Assembly: GCA_003249015.1 (NCBI GenBank)
Contig: QBLS01000007.1
Coordinates: forward strand, 139,602-203,601
Length of the DNA: 64,000 nucleotides
Source: Pseudanabaena sp.
GTDB lineage: Bacteria > Cyanobacteriota > Cyanobacteriia > Pseudanabaenales > Pseudanabaenaceae
Direction of reading: 5' to 3'
Shown: positions 7,504-16,658 of the stretch, piece after piece
How positions within the stretch are numbered: position 1 is the first letter of the stretch
How the letters are laid out: each line of letters begins with the position of its first letter
Position numbers and translations under genes: made by a program
The notes under the pieces: model-generated
Told to the model about the DNA's origin: nothing
Seen by the model: the letters and a program-made list of their open reading frames with translations, nothing else
Databases searched by the model: none

Positions 7504-8754
7504 ATGTTGCGTCTTTTAAATAGGTGGTTTCGTAAGTCAAAAACTGTTAATAATGAGCCAATAAATAAGGTCAGTTTAATTGTAATCATCCTGATTGATA
7601 TTTTCATTTTGTCTAATGTATTTATAGGACTATCTGAAATTAGTATTTGGCATGTTAGCCCTTTTCAAGCCTATCCTTGCTATGGTGAGTGGCAAAATTA
7701 TCAGAATAAAACTACAGGAGAAAGAGATTTTGAAATTATTAGTAATTCATTAAATAGTCAACTCAATAATGAATTAAGCAATCGTCAAAGCTTAAAACAA
7801 ACCTATGTCGAAAATATTAGAGGCAATCTGGGCAACGTCTCTCAAACTTGTCTAAATTATGCTGACTATCAAGATCAGATCAATAATTCTCAGAATCAAG
7901 AGATCCTTAAAAATATCAATCAAGAGCAGTTAAGCATCGACAATCTTGGCAGAGCCAACGTATCGATTCGCGCTCAATATGACTCAACCTTGCTGGAAAA
8001 AATTGCTGAGCAACCCCAAAATCAGTCGATCAACCAAGTCTCTGCGGATAAAGCTAAAAAGCAACTAGACCAAAACAATCGCAAGATTGCGATCGCTGAG
8101 GCTAAGATTTCCACCGCAAAGCAAGAAATTATTTCCAAACCAGAATCACTTCGCTTGATCGCCTATTTACAGGATCAATCTGAGTTTCAATCCTTGAAGT
8201 CAAGTTACCAGCAAGCCTCATTCTGGTATCCTACTATTCAATTCTTATTTCAAGCGGGTTTTCTAGTTCCTTTAATACTTATTGCTTTATTTGTCCATCG
8301 ATATGCTCAAAATAAACGATATGGACTTGTTTCATTAATTAGTTGGCATTTACTAGTTATTTTTCTGATCCCTCTACTACTTAAAATTTTAGAGTTCTTG
8401 CAAATTGGAATCATCTTTCAATTTTTGAGAAATGTTTTGAGTACACTTTTTGGAGGGCTATTTTTCTTAATTAACTATGTCTATATTTTTATAGTTCCTG
8501 TTGCTGGATTTGCAGTTATCAAGTTTTTTCAGCGATTTGTTTTTAATCCTAAAGCTCAAATAGCAAAAAAACTACAAAATTCTTGCTGTGTAAGTTGTGG
8601 CAAGAAAATTAGAAATCATGATATTTACTGTCCCCATTGTGGCTATCACCAATATGTTGAATGCCAAAATTGTCACGCCTCAACATATAGAGATCTCTCT
8701 TTTTGTAATCATTGTGGACACCCTCAAGATGAACTGCCAAACCAAAATCAGTAA
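7504..8754 (+). CDS. Membrane protein with C-terminal double zinc ribbon
   Basis: 416 residues. One transmembrane helix lies near residues 22-44. A long polar, Gln/Asn-rich, partly coiled-coil region (45-240) follows, presumably outside the cytoplasmic membrane. Several hydrophobic helices lie between about 245 and 350. The cytosolic tail (362-408) holds paired CxxC knuckles: CVSCGKK, CPHCGYH, CQNCHAS, CNHCGHP. This is the double-zinc-ribbon pattern. I do not recognise a named family. Low-GC codon use compared with neighbours is noticeable. Membrane and zinc-ribbon calls are firm; function is unknown. Confidence 0.75.
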   Translation: MLRLLNRWFRKSKTVNNEPINKVSLIVIILIDIFILSNVFIGLSEISIWHVSPFQAYPCYGEWQNYQNKTTGERDFEIISNSLNSQLNNELSNRQSLKQTYVENIRGNLGNVSQTCLNYADYQDQINNSQNQEILKNINQEQLSIDNLGRANVSIRAQYDSTLLEKIAEQPQNQSINQVSADKAKKQLDQNNRKIAIAEAKISTAKQEIISKPESLRLIAYLQDQSEFQSLKSSYQQASFWYPTIQFLFQAGFLVPLILIALFVHRYAQNKRYGLVSLISWHLLVIFLIPLLLKILEFLQIGIIFQFLRNVLSTLFGGLFFLINYVYIFIVPVAGFAVIKFFQRFVFNPKAQIAKKLQNSCCVSCGKKIRNHDIYCPHCGYHQYVECQNCHASTYRDLSFCNHCGHPQDELPNQNQ

Positions 8755-8858
8755 TAAGTAGTTAGGTGTAAGTAAACTAAAATCCGAGAAGATTGTTCCG
8801 CCCGCTACGCGGACAGAGCAACCTTTGGTTTTAGGTTTTAATTAAGCCAAGCTACTTA
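8755..8858. repeat. MITE-like palindromic element, family B
   Basis: The ends TAAGTAG and GCTACTTA are inverted. The middle holds GATTGTTCCGCCCGC-TAC-GCGGACAGAGCAACC, flanked by CTAAAATC and GGTTTTAG. It shares its right part with the partial copy at 2925-2996 and its centre with 37703-37738 and 58277-58323. Confidence 0.65.
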
Positions 8859-8984
8859 GCACCGCTCTCACTTATTTGATGGTTTCACAATGAGAATTGT
8901 TGATGGTTATGACGCTCTATTGCTATACCTGCATAGATGGGTTAGTATTTGCCATTATTAAGCACATTCAGATCTGCCGCCGCT

Positions 8985-11369
8985 ATGGAAAACTGGGAGT
9001 TTTTGTTGCAACGCAAAGGTGACAAGTCCTGGTTGCCCTTGGAATCTCCGACAGTTGAGATTTTGGAGGGGCAGTATCGACTTGCGGCTCGCTCTGACTT
9101 GAACAATTTACCCGTAAGTATCGCGATCGCCTATCGTCCTTTAGCTGATGTACGATACGAGCCGCTTCAGCAAAAAATTGTTAAGAAGGTCAGTCATGAC
9201 GGACTGCTGATCGTCATGCCTTACACTAATTTTGTGCCAGGGCTATGGCAGATTAGCTGTGCTGCAAAAGACCCAGAAACTGAAAACTCACTGGTAAGAG
9301 TAGTTAAGTTCGATGTAATTCCTGTTTCAGCAGATTCTTTCTCAGAATGGGCTTTCAATGACGCTGAAGAAAGCCAAGACGAACCGTCAGAAATATTAGC
9401 GGATGTCCATGTCAATGCTCTGGGTATGGCTCAATCGGAGCCAGTTCCCCTAAAGTTTAGTTCACCAATTCTGGATGTGGCTGAACAAAGATCAGCTGAA
9501 CTCGTACAAACAATGTTTGACGAATTTGCCATATTTGGCACAGAGGAAGATGAGCAGGAAGAAGAATCTTCTGTGCCAAATATTCAGACTGATACAGTCT
9601 CTTCTGAGGGCTCAAGCGATGCCAATGCTGGTGATAGTGCCTTTACCTCAAACCAACCCAGATCTTTGTTAAGGCTTTCGCAGACTCAGTACTTAGTTAA
9701 TGATGACAATTATTTAACTTTGAGCGGTGAAGCCTATACCAATGGAGAGATTGAGATTAGTCTCAAAGATCCGCAAACCCTTGAAGTTGTCGTAAATCAA
9801 AAACTGGCGATCGCCAAAACGATTGAGCGTCCTCCCAATGGAATCATTCCATTTCATTACAATATTTTAATTCCCCCACCATCAGAGATTCAAGTTTTGA
9901 TTGGAGAAGTGCGAATTCTTCCTGAACAAGACTTTCAGCAGTATGGCGAGATGTTTATTATGCATCAAGCGATCGCTGTTTCTTACCCAGCGTCAAGAGT
10001 CCTACCTGAAATGATTAGGGAGGCTCAGAAGTATACTTTACAGGTCTCTACTGAGTCAACTTCTATTCCTTCTGAGCCTCTGCCGAAGGCTGCTCAAAAT
10101 CTTCCCTCGGAAGATAAGCAAAATCCCCAACGAAATACAGTCCGAGAGGTAAAGCCAGCCAGTACTCTTAGTCTGCCTCCATTACCTTCTAAGAATCCTC
10201 AAGTAATTAGAGAACCCCTAGTTGCCGAACAACCTGCTAAATCTCTTTCATTGCCTCCGTTACCACCTTTACCAAATAGAGACAACAATCTCAATCCTAT
10301 AGCCTATGAATACACGGGAGAAGAAGAACTACAAAGAATTGAGGAAGAGTTTGCTCTCATCGACTTTACTGAAGATGCACCCGCATCACTTGTAAGCGAT
10401 CGCAATATTGATAGTAATGAAGAACCTGAGTTGCTTTACAGTTTTGAAGAAGACCTTCCCGCCAACTATGAAGCTTTACTAGAACAACACCGACTAGAAA
10501 GTACCGAAGAGCAAGGCAGTCAGCTACCAAATTTTAACGCCGCTCAGACTGCCCCCCGTAACTTTAGTAATCGATTTTTAAATAAATTACAAACCCTCTC
10601 CGCTGATGCGATCGCTGCCCAAAAGGCAAGCCAGCGCACTGAGGAGCTACTGTTAAATAAATTCTCCTCTGATGGAGATAGTGCATTAAATATTGATCAG
10701 AATAATCAAGAGGATTTAATAGGAGACTCCATTGATCTAGACTATCCTGAGCTGCCCCAACGAACGATCGCTGAGTCGAATAGCCTCGCAGAGTTGGACA
10801 TTGAACTTGATGCTGAGCTTGATCGTCTCTTAGTTGCTGAACCTGACTTGATTTTGAATGAGTATGTTTGGGAAGAAACCATTGATCCCAATAGCTTTCC
10901 CACTCAAGGCGTGATGAGTCCCAACTCAACTGCTTTTAACTTGTCTGAAACAGCTAAAACTATTCGTAATCTGCAAGAATCGGTTCCCCCATCTTTACCT
11001 GAGCAGGAAGATATTCCTATACCTGAAATTATCATCCCTGCTGGTGAACTGATCTCAGGTACGCCGATGTTAGTGACAGTAAGGCTACCTGCGATCGCTC
11101 CTAAGTTTTTTGTAAAGTTTTGGATTAAGGATTTGCAAACAAGGATGATTGTTGATGGACCCCGTTGGTTGCTTGACTTTAGAGCGATCGCTGACACTCA
11201 GACTATTGAAACCCAGACCAATACAACGATTCCGCTTAGTAGTATCGATGTTGCTTTTGAGGCGATCGCGATCGAGGCTCAGACTCAGCGCGAAAGTCAT
11301 AAAGTGAGGGTGATTCGGGCAGTGACACCTCCCAACTTAGCTCAAGAAAGTAGCTTAGAAAATTATTAA
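8985..11369 (+). CDS. Large acidic cyanobacterial protein, function unknown
   Basis: 794 residues from ATG 8985 (M-E-N-W-E-F-L-L-Q), chosen because this opening resembles cyanobacterial relatives; TTG 8949 would add 12 residues. The N-terminal 100 residues look like a beta-rich domain (WLPLESPTVEILEGQYRL). A second beta-type segment near 240-340 (YLVNDDNYLTLSGEAY) resembles the DUF4912 style, but I do not claim it. The middle is strongly acidic and low-complexity, with two proline-rich SLPPLP blocks. A final beta-rich domain (about 680-780) starts with PGELISGTPMLVTVRLP-like sequence. No signal peptide or membrane helix. Possibly a cytoplasmic scaffold or surface-associated protein; this is open. 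Confidence 0.75.
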   Translation: MENWEFLLQRKGDKSWLPLESPTVEILEGQYRLAARSDLNNLPVSIAIAYRPLADVRYEPLQQKIVKKVSHDGLLIVMPYTNFVPGLWQISCAAKDPETENSLVRVVKFDVIPVSADSFSEWAFNDAEESQDEPSEILADVHVNALGMAQSEPVPLKFSSPILDVAEQRSAELVQTMFDEFAIFGTEEDEQEEESSVPNIQTDTVSSEGSSDANAGDSAFTSNQPRSLLRLSQTQYLVNDDNYLTLSGEAYTNGEIEISLKDPQTLEVVVNQKLAIAKTIERPPNGIIPFHYNILIPPPSEIQVLIGEVRILPEQDFQQYGEMFIMHQAIAVSYPASRVLPEMIREAQKYTLQVSTESTSIPSEPLPKAAQNLPSEDKQNPQRNTVREVKPASTLSLPPLPSKNPQVIREPLVAEQPAKSLSLPPLPPLPNRDNNLNPIAYEYTGEEELQRIEEEFALIDFTEDAPASLVSDRNIDSNEEPELLYSFEEDLPANYEALLEQHRLESTEEQGSQLPNFNAAQTAPRNFSNRFLNKLQTLSADAIAAQKASQRTEELLLNKFSSDGDSALNIDQNNQEDLIGDSIDLDYPELPQRTIAESNSLAELDIELDAELDRLLVAEPDLILNEYVWEETIDPNSFPTQGVMSPNSTAFNLSETAKTIRNLQESVPPSLPEQEDIPIPEIIIPAGELISGTPMLVTVRLPAIAPKFFVKFWIKDLQTRMIVDGPRWLLDFRAIADTQTIETQTNTTIPLSSIDVAFEAIAIEAQTQRESHKVRVIRAVTPPNLAQESSLENY

Positions 11370-11406
11370 AAATAGATGGCGGCGCTTCGCGCCGCCATCT
11401 ATTTTT
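11368..11406. terminator. Palindromic terminator overlapping the stop codon
   Basis: AAAAATAGATGGCGGCGC-TTC with a perfect inverted arm ending in ATTTTT. The left arm overlaps the TAA of the preceding gene. Confidence 0.75.
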
Positions 11407-11461
11407 GCAAGAGTTTAAGAAACCGTTTGATATCAAACAAAGAGATGGCTGTACTTATTTT

Positions 11462-11543
11462 TGTTAGGACATAAAACCCATAAGACGAGTGGCGGCGCAT
11501 CGCGCCGCCGCTCGCTTCTTGGGTTTTGATTTTGTCCTAGTAC
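11462..11543. repeat. GC-core palindromic element with long flanking arms
   Basis: The core GGCGGCGC-ATC-GCGCCGCC is extended by AAAACCCATAAGACGAG on the left and CTTCTTGGGTTTT on the right, with TTAGGACA opposite TGTCCTAG outside. It is the best-preserved example of the larger element also seen at 1331-1446. Confidence 0.7.
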
Positions 11544-11631
11544 AAGCTCTACACAAGCAGTAGCTTGGTATTATTGCGATAAAAAGTTAGTATGGTGCTA
11601 GTCAAAACTATAGCCAAGAGTTAGAACAACT

Positions 11632-11841
11632 ATGCAACCCATCATTTTCCCTGGTTCGGCAGTACGTGTGATCAATGAAGGTGATACTTATTTTGGATTT
11701 CAAGGACAAGTACAGCGAGTCACTGACGGTCGTGTAGCCGTTATTTTTGGCGGTGGTAACTGGGAAAAAATAGTCTCATTCCGAGCATCGGAACTAGAAC
11801 TGATCGATACGACTGTTAGCGCGAAAGCCAAGAAAAAATAA
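11632..11841 (+). CDS. ndhS: NDH-1 subunit S
   Basis: 69 residues, close to the usual length. The SH3-like fold is recognisable from [31 protein letters not shown] and [17 protein letters not shown]. NdhS is the small cytosolic subunit of the photosynthetic NDH-1 complex that forms part of the ferredoxin-docking site for cyclic electron flow. It opens a three-gene run: the next start is two bases after its stop. Identification is by sequence memory of the family and is strong. Confidence 0.88.
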   Translation: MQPIIFPGSAVRVINEGDTYFGFQGQVQRVTDGRVAVIFGGGNWEKIVSFRASELELIDTTVSAKAKKK

Positions 11842-11843
11842 TC

Positions 11844-12392
11844 GTGACAAATTTACCGAACCCAGAACAACCAATAGATAAGTCTCCGCTTAGCAGTAAT
11901 AGCCAAGCGGGTTCTGCGGTAGTGAATTTTTTGATTCGCAGTGCAGTTTTAGGCATAAGCGCGATCGCTGGCGTTGGCATCGGCTTAGCGATCGCTATGT
12001 CTCGCCCCGACTTGATTTGGAAGCCATCATTAGACTTCTTAAATTACAAAAAACAACAATTTACCCTCTCATCGGACGCGTTGTTTGAAGCTAATAAATC
12101 AAGTATTCGTCCTGAAAGCTTTCGACTCCTTGATGAAGTTGCGGCGCAACTACCATTGGCTAAGGGCAAACGCATCCGCGTTAATGGGCATACCGATCTA
12201 GCTGTGGCGGGCGATCCATTGGCTCTGTCATACTTACGGGCGGCATCTGTTAAGGAATATCTTGCCAGACTACGCGGCGAAGAGAACTATTACTGGATGG
12301 TAGTGGGTTATGGTGTTAGTCAGCCCCTAACCGATCAAACTGGCGATCGCGTTGGCAAGAATAACCGCATCGAGATTTTTGTAGATGACTAG
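11844..12392 (+). CDS. OmpA-family protein with one N-terminal membrane helix
   Basis: 182 residues from GTG 11844, two bases after ndhS. A transmembrane helix lies at about 27-50 (VVNFLIRSAVLGISAIAGVG). The periplasmic domain (about 70-182) is of OmpA/MotB type: FEANKSSIRPES, then RVNGHTDLAV and GVSQPLTD, ending in NNRIEIFVDD. Such domains bind peptidoglycan. The short anchor suggests inner-membrane attachment. It is translationally close-coupled with ndhS and rnz, but no functional link is obvious. Confidence 0.83.
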   Translation: MTNLPNPEQPIDKSPLSSNSQAGSAVVNFLIRSAVLGISAIAGVGIGLAIAMSRPDLIWKPSLDFLNYKKQQFTLSSDALFEANKSSIRPESFRLLDEVAAQLPLAKGKRIRVNGHTDLAVAGDPLALSYLRAASVKEYLARLRGEENYYWMVVGYGVSQPLTDQTGDRVGKNNRIEIFVDD

Positions 12393-12394
12393 AT

Positions 12395-13357
12395 ATGCAA
12401 ATCACCTTTCTTGGTACTAGCTCTGGTGTACCAACGCGCGGACGCAATGTGTCGAGCGTGGCAGTACGTTTGCCTCAACGCGCCGAAGTTTGGCTGCTGG
12501 ATTGTGGTGAAGCCACTCAACACCAACTACTGCGAAGTGATGTCAAAATTAGCCAAATCTCCAAAATTTTCATCACGCATATGCATGGTGATCACATTTT
12601 TGGCTTGCCAGGGCTGTTGGCTAGCTGTGGTATGGCGGGCAATGTCAGCCATATTGATATCTATGGACCCTCTGGCTTGGGGGAATATCTTGATGCTTGT
12701 TTGCGCTACAGCGAGACACGCCTCTCTTACTCCATCAAAGTCCATCGGGTCAAAGCTGGACTTGTCTGTGAAGATGCCGATTTTTATATGATGGCGGCTC
12801 CCCTCAAGCACAAAGTAACAGCTCACGGCTATCGCTTAGTAGAACGCGATCGTGCTGGTAAGTTTGATGTCGATAAGGCGATCGCCATGAATATTCCCGC
12901 AGGTCCAATCTTTGGAGAGTTAAAGCAGGGAAAGACAGTGACTCTACCCGACGGTCGTCAAGTTGATGGCAAACAATTTTGTGGTGCTCCCTTAATTGGT
13001 CGCAAGATTGCCTATTGTACTGACACGATTTTTTGTGACAGCTCGGTGGAGCTTGCCCAAAATGCCGACGTGCTGATCCATGAATCAACTTTTGCCCATC
13101 AAGACTCAGAGATGGCATTTCAGCGCTTACACTCCACGAGTACAATGGCGGCTCAAGTGGCTTTGTTAGCCAATGTCAAGCAACTAATCATGACCCATTT
13201 TAGCCCTCGCTATGCCCCAGGGAACCCCATCCTTTTAGAAGACTTAGTTAAAGAAGCCAGAATGATCTTTGCTAATACGATTCCTGCCCATGACTTTTTG
13301 ACCTACGAAATCGCGCCCAGCGCTTTTCGCTCAAACCCAAACCAAGAAAAAACTTAA
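12395..13357 (+). CDS. rnz: Ribonuclease Z
   Basis: 320 residues, the usual length of the short tRNase Z. The metallo-beta-lactamase motif is FITHMHGDHIFGLPGL (HxHxDH). The opening ITFLGTSSGVPTRGRN is the family signature; later metal ligands appear in KHKVTAHGYR, YCTDT and MTHFSPRY. It trims the 3' trailer of pre-tRNAs. The ATG at 12395 is two bases after the preceding stop, so ndhS, the OmpA-like gene and rnz are probably co-transcribed. Confidence 0.95.
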   Translation: MQITFLGTSSGVPTRGRNVSSVAVRLPQRAEVWLLDCGEATQHQLLRSDVKISQISKIFITHMHGDHIFGLPGLLASCGMAGNVSHIDIYGPSGLGEYLDACLRYSETRLSYSIKVHRVKAGLVCEDADFYMMAAPLKHKVTAHGYRLVERDRAGKFDVDKAIAMNIPAGPIFGELKQGKTVTLPDGRQVDGKQFCGAPLIGRKIAYCTDTIFCDSSVELAQNADVLIHESTFAHQDSEMAFQRLHSTSTMAAQVALLANVKQLIMTHFSPRYAPGNPILLEDLVKEARMIFANTIPAHDFLTYEIAPSAFRSNPNQEKT

Positions 13358-13397
13358 AAACGTTGCAAAGCAACGTTTTTAAGTTTTTTCTTTTGGT
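13340..13397. terminator. Long palindromic terminator after rnz
   Basis: AACCAAGAAAAAACTTAAAAA and its inverted arm surround CGTTGC-AAA-GCAACG, with T runs on the 3' side. It begins inside the last codons of rnz. A near-identical stem occurs at 59823-59883. Confidence 0.8.
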
Positions 13398-13427
13398 TCG
13401 TTTGATTGATGATTGCTGTAGTAAACA

Positions 13428-13482
13428 GCAAAGCCAAAAAGAAGGGACAGCGCAAAGCGCTGTCCCTTCTTTTTGGCTTTGC
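13428..13482. repeat. Perfect 26-bp-arm palindrome
   Basis: GCAAAGCCAAAAAGAAGGG and its inverted copy flank ACAGCGC-AAA-GCGCTGT. There is no mismatch in 52 paired bases. It lies between rnz and def. Confidence 0.85.
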
Positions 13483-13544
13483 ATGAAACTATGTCAAAAT
13501 GTAAGTAATTCATATATAGGCTTAGATTTACAAGCTGATTAGTA

Positions 13545-14111
13545 ATGTCTGCAATTTCTATCAAAGTTCCCAAACAAAAAGTCAAAAATCCTCCCCTAGA
13601 TGTGCATACTCTAGGCGATCGCGTATTACGTCAACCTGCCAAGCGCATTAGCAAAGTTAACGATGAAATTCGTCAGATCGTTGTCGATATGCTGCAAACC
13701 ATGTATAGCAACGATGGCATTGGCTTAGCTGCGCCGCAAGTGGGCATTAACAAGCAACTATTGGTGATTGACATTGAACTCAAAGACGAGTCTAAGCCAC
13801 CCCTAGTAATGATTAATCCCGAAATTAAGTCCTCAGGTGGCGATCTTGTCAATGGAGAAGAAGGTTGTCTGAGTATTCCTGAAGTGTTTTTAGATGTTGT
13901 CCGTCCTGATCGGGTGGAAGTAACCTACCGTGATGAAGATGGAAGACCAAAGCATTTAATCGCTGATGGTTTGCTGGCGCGGGTAATTCAGCATGAAATG
14001 GATCATTTGAATGGAGTTCTATTTGTCGATCGCGTTAAAAATGCGATCGCCTTAAATAAAGAATTATCTGCCCATGGCTTTGCTACTAAAGATGTCCAAG
14101 CAATTAAATAA
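13545..14111 (+). CDS. def: Peptide deformylase
   Basis: 188 residues. All three PDF motifs are present: GIGLAAPQVG, EEGCLSIPE and QHEMDHLNG (the HEMDH metal site). It removes the N-formyl group from nascent proteins using a bound Fe2+ or similar metal. The N-terminus (ISIKVPKQKVKN) is slightly longer than in E. coli, as is common in cyanobacteria. It appears monocistronic between two palindromes. Confidence 0.96.
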   Translation: MSAISIKVPKQKVKNPPLDVHTLGDRVLRQPAKRISKVNDEIRQIVVDMLQTMYSNDGIGLAAPQVGINKQLLVIDIELKDESKPPLVMINPEIKSSGGDLVNGEEGCLSIPEVFLDVVRPDRVEVTYRDEDGRPKHLIADGLLARVIQHEMDHLNGVLFVDRVKNAIALNKELSAHGFATKDVQAIK

Positions 14112-14113
14112 AC

Positions 14114-14146
14114 AGAGAAATGCTGCGCGGAGCGCAGCATTTCTCT
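14114..14146. terminator. Palindromic terminator after def
   Basis: AGAGAAATGCTGCGC-GGA and a perfect inverted arm, two bases after the def stop. There is no long T run, so it may be only a repeat copy with transcript-end function. Confidence 0.65.
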
Positions 14147-14161
14147 AGTTGAGAATAATTT

Positions 14162-14521
14162 ATGTTGATTCAAAAACTACTTGACTGTCCAGAGTTTATC
14201 GCTGGTGACTCAACGATCTTGCGGGAGCTACTGCACCCAGACAAGCAGGATATAGACTTACGCTATAGCCTTGCCCATGCAATTTTACCCGTTGGTGAAA
14301 CTTCTCAATTACATTCCTTAACCACTTCTGAGGTGTATTACATTCTCAGTGGTAGAGGAGAGATGTATATCGATGATGAAGTGCGAGAAATTACTTCTGG
14401 TGATGCGGTATATATTCCACCAAATGCTAAGCAAGCGCTGAAAAATATTGGTGATGAGCCAATAGTATTTATCTGTATTGTTGATCCCGCATGGCGGAAA
14501 GAAGACGAAACAGTTTATTAA
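14162..14521 (+). CDS. Cupin-domain protein
   Basis: 119 residues forming a single cupin barrel: motif 1 includes SQLHSLTTSEVYYILSGRG, and motif 2 is GDAVYIPPNAKQALKNIGD. Only some of the classical metal ligands are evident (His and Glu in HSLTTSE). Substrate is unknown; small cupins often act on phosphosugars or as metal-dependent oxygenases. It starts 50 bases after def on the same strand, separated by a palindrome. Confidence 0.85.
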   Translation: MLIQKLLDCPEFIAGDSTILRELLHPDKQDIDLRYSLAHAILPVGETSQLHSLTTSEVYYILSGRGEMYIDDEVREITSGDAVYIPPNAKQALKNIGDEPIVFICIVDPAWRKEDETVY

Positions 14522-14523
14522 AT

Positions 14524-14548
14524 AAGGGCAGCGCTTCGCGCTGCCCTT
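14524..14548. terminator. Terminator between convergent genes
   Basis: AAGGGCAGCGC-TTC-GCGCTGCCCTT followed by GTTCTTTTTG. It serves the cupin gene, and possibly the oppositely oriented oxidoreductase. Confidence 0.75.
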
Positions 14549-14561
14549 GTTCTTTTTGGGA

Positions 14562-16658
14562 TTACCAAATTTTCCAGTCATTCCAATCAAGATTGAAAAT
14601 GGAAGTATTGGGAAAAGCCGTGGGATTTTGATTTTGATTGAGCTTTTGCTGTAACTCAATTAGCTTAGGGCTAACCCTTGGTAAGCTCTCTACTAATTGA
14701 TAAGGAAGTAACCCTTCAGATAGGGCAAAGCTGGCGGTAGTAGCGGCGGCAGCTCCCACTGACCACTCATAGGAGTGGACGCGATAGCCTGCGGCGACGA
14801 TGTAACTGAAGGCGATATTTTTGCCAGAAACGATCAGATTATCAATTTTTTGAGGGATCAGCGATCGCAAAGGAATCTGTCCAGGATAGGCGGGACTGTG
14901 ACCATTACGCACTCCTTCGCGTTCGGTATTGCCAGCTTTTTCCACGGGATATTCGCTCAAACATGGATGAAAATCTAGGTAGTACTGAGCAATGCCCACC
15001 GCATCAGGATAGATTGTAGAACGGGTGCGGCGGATGATTTCGGCAGGTGGCGTATCGTTCCTAATAGCGGAGGCTGTGCCGATACCTGCGATCGCCCTCC
15101 ATAGATGACGATACTTCTGCTCAGGTAGATTGTTTTGATAGAACTCAGAACCAAAATCCACCTGTGACACATCCACCTCTGACATTGTGAATCCATCGGG
15201 ATAACCATAGGAAGGGCGACCGATGATTCTTCGGGATTCACGAATATAGGGATATTTGGAAAGTCCATGTTCTGTTCCCATGGGGGAATCTACACCTGTA
15301 AGTAAGCGATGGTTGGGAAATGGCTTTTTCCATCCAGTTGTTTGTTGGGAATCGGTAGTACCTGCGACCAGCCAGTAATAGAACCCAAGGGCGATTTCTT
15401 CGCCACTTTTGAGGGTTTCTTGACGCAATCCGCCCATCCATCCCTGTGGAGCTAGCTGTCCCATTTGCTGCAATTGATCACGAGAATAGATCAGGTTATC
15501 GCGATCGGTGCCTGGTCGATAGTCATTACCCCATACCCAATTTTGCATGGAGATGTCGCCCGCCTTCATCGGCGAAACCCCAAAAGCATTTTTCTTTTTG
15601 TTAGTATCATTTCCGTCTGGGGCACTCCAGATGCGGCGATAGGTAAAAATAGTGTCAAAGTTGGCAAGATTGGGCTTGGGGTCAGAGCCGTAATAGGGCA
15701 AGTAGCGATCGTAAAAGTCGGGCTTAGTCTGGGGCTGCGGTTCCGCAGTTTGTTCCATCGCAAAGGTATAGGTAAACCCTTGCGTGCAGTATGGATCGTT
15801 TTCGATCACAGGTGAAGAAGGATTGAGATGCGATCGCGGATCGATACCCAAACGATAGGGAACATCAGCAAGGGCAATTATTTCACCCGTTTCTGTGGAG
15901 TCAATGACAAACCAATCACTAGAGCTTTGTCCACTAGTATTTTGCCTCGGCAATGGCTCAAACCGAATTACTTCTTTAGTTAGTCTTGCCGAATCTTCGT
16001 AACGATAGGCATCTTCGATGATTGTGGATAGTAATGAAGAACTTAGGGGAGGGGTATTGGGTGCAGGGCGATGTTGAATGGCGATCGCTCGGTTAATTAA
16101 CTTACCATCGGCACTCATTTCCAGTTCCTTAATTACGGTATTGGGGAACCATTTCAGTTTACCTTTACCTTTCTTTTCTGCATCCTGAAGCATCTCTACC
16201 AAAATCCCCTGAGCTGTATTGGGAATGAAGCAGGAAACACTCACCCAACAGTCACCCGCATTTAACTTGCCATACTCACGCCCAATTCGCTTCCGAAAGT
16301 CGGTATAGCCCTGTGGGAAAAACCACAAATTACGTTGTTTTTTAGCTTCATCAAGAGCCGATGTTCCCTGCGCCGTTATTTGCCCACCAACCCAATCTGT
16401 GATTTCGGTTAGGCAAACCGTGCGTCCTGCCAGTAAGCCCTCATAGGCGGCGGCTGTCCCTGCGACACCACCGCCCACAATTAGCATTTCACAGGCTTCT
16501 TCGCGGTTTGGGCTAGACTTTGGATTTTGAGCGATCGCGCTATCAGTAAGCAACCATAAACCCAACGCGATCATAACTAAATAGAATCGCTTACCCGCCA
16601 AAGGCAGGGAAGCTACACAAGACATTGCCATTTGATTAATTCTCAACTTCATCTTCAA
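14562..16658 (-). CDS. Exported FAD-dependent oxidoreductase
   Basis: 698 residues. The N-terminal 43 residues form a signal peptide (hydrophobic stretch FYLVMIALGLWLLTDSAIA). The mature part opens with the dinucleotide-binding fold CEMLIVGGGVAGTAAAYEG and DWVGGQITAQG, as in the FAD_oxidored/xanthan-lyase-like family. A second conserved block, IDNLIVSGKNIAFSYI, lies near the C-terminus. Reaction is unknown. The start at 16658 overlaps the upstream Uma2 gene by 23 bases; the ATG at 16631 would avoid overlap but shorten the signal peptide n-region. The two genes are probably coupled by position only. Confidence 0.85.
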   Translation of the reverse strand: MKMKLRINQMAMSCVASLPLAGKRFYLVMIALGLWLLTDSAIAQNPKSSPNREEACEMLIVGGGVAGTAAAYEGLLAGRTVCLTEITDWVGGQITAQGTSALDEAKKQRNLWFFPQGYTDFRKRIGREYGKLNAGDCWVSVSCFIPNTAQGILVEMLQDAEKKGKGKLKWFPNTVIKELEMSADGKLINRAIAIQHRPAPNTPPLSSSLLSTIIEDAYRYEDSARLTKEVIRFEPLPRQNTSGQSSSDWFVIDSTETGEIIALADVPYRLGIDPRSHLNPSSPVIENDPYCTQGFTYTFAMEQTAEPQPQTKPDFYDRYLPYYGSDPKPNLANFDTIFTYRRIWSAPDGNDTNKKKNAFGVSPMKAGDISMQNWVWGNDYRPGTDRDNLIYSRDQLQQMGQLAPQGWMGGLRQETLKSGEEIALGFYYWLVAGTTDSQQTTGWKKPFPNHRLLTGVDSPMGTEHGLSKYPYIRESRRIIGRPSYGYPDGFTMSEVDVSQVDFGSEFYQNNLPEQKYRHLWRAIAGIGTASAIRNDTPPAEIIRRTRSTIYPDAVGIAQYYLDFHPCLSEYPVEKAGNTEREGVRNGHSPAYPGQIPLRSLIPQKIDNLIVSGKNIAFSYIVAAGYRVHSYEWSVGAAAATTASFALSEGLLPYQLVESLPRVSPKLIELQQKLNQNQNPTAFPNTSIFNLDWNDWKIW

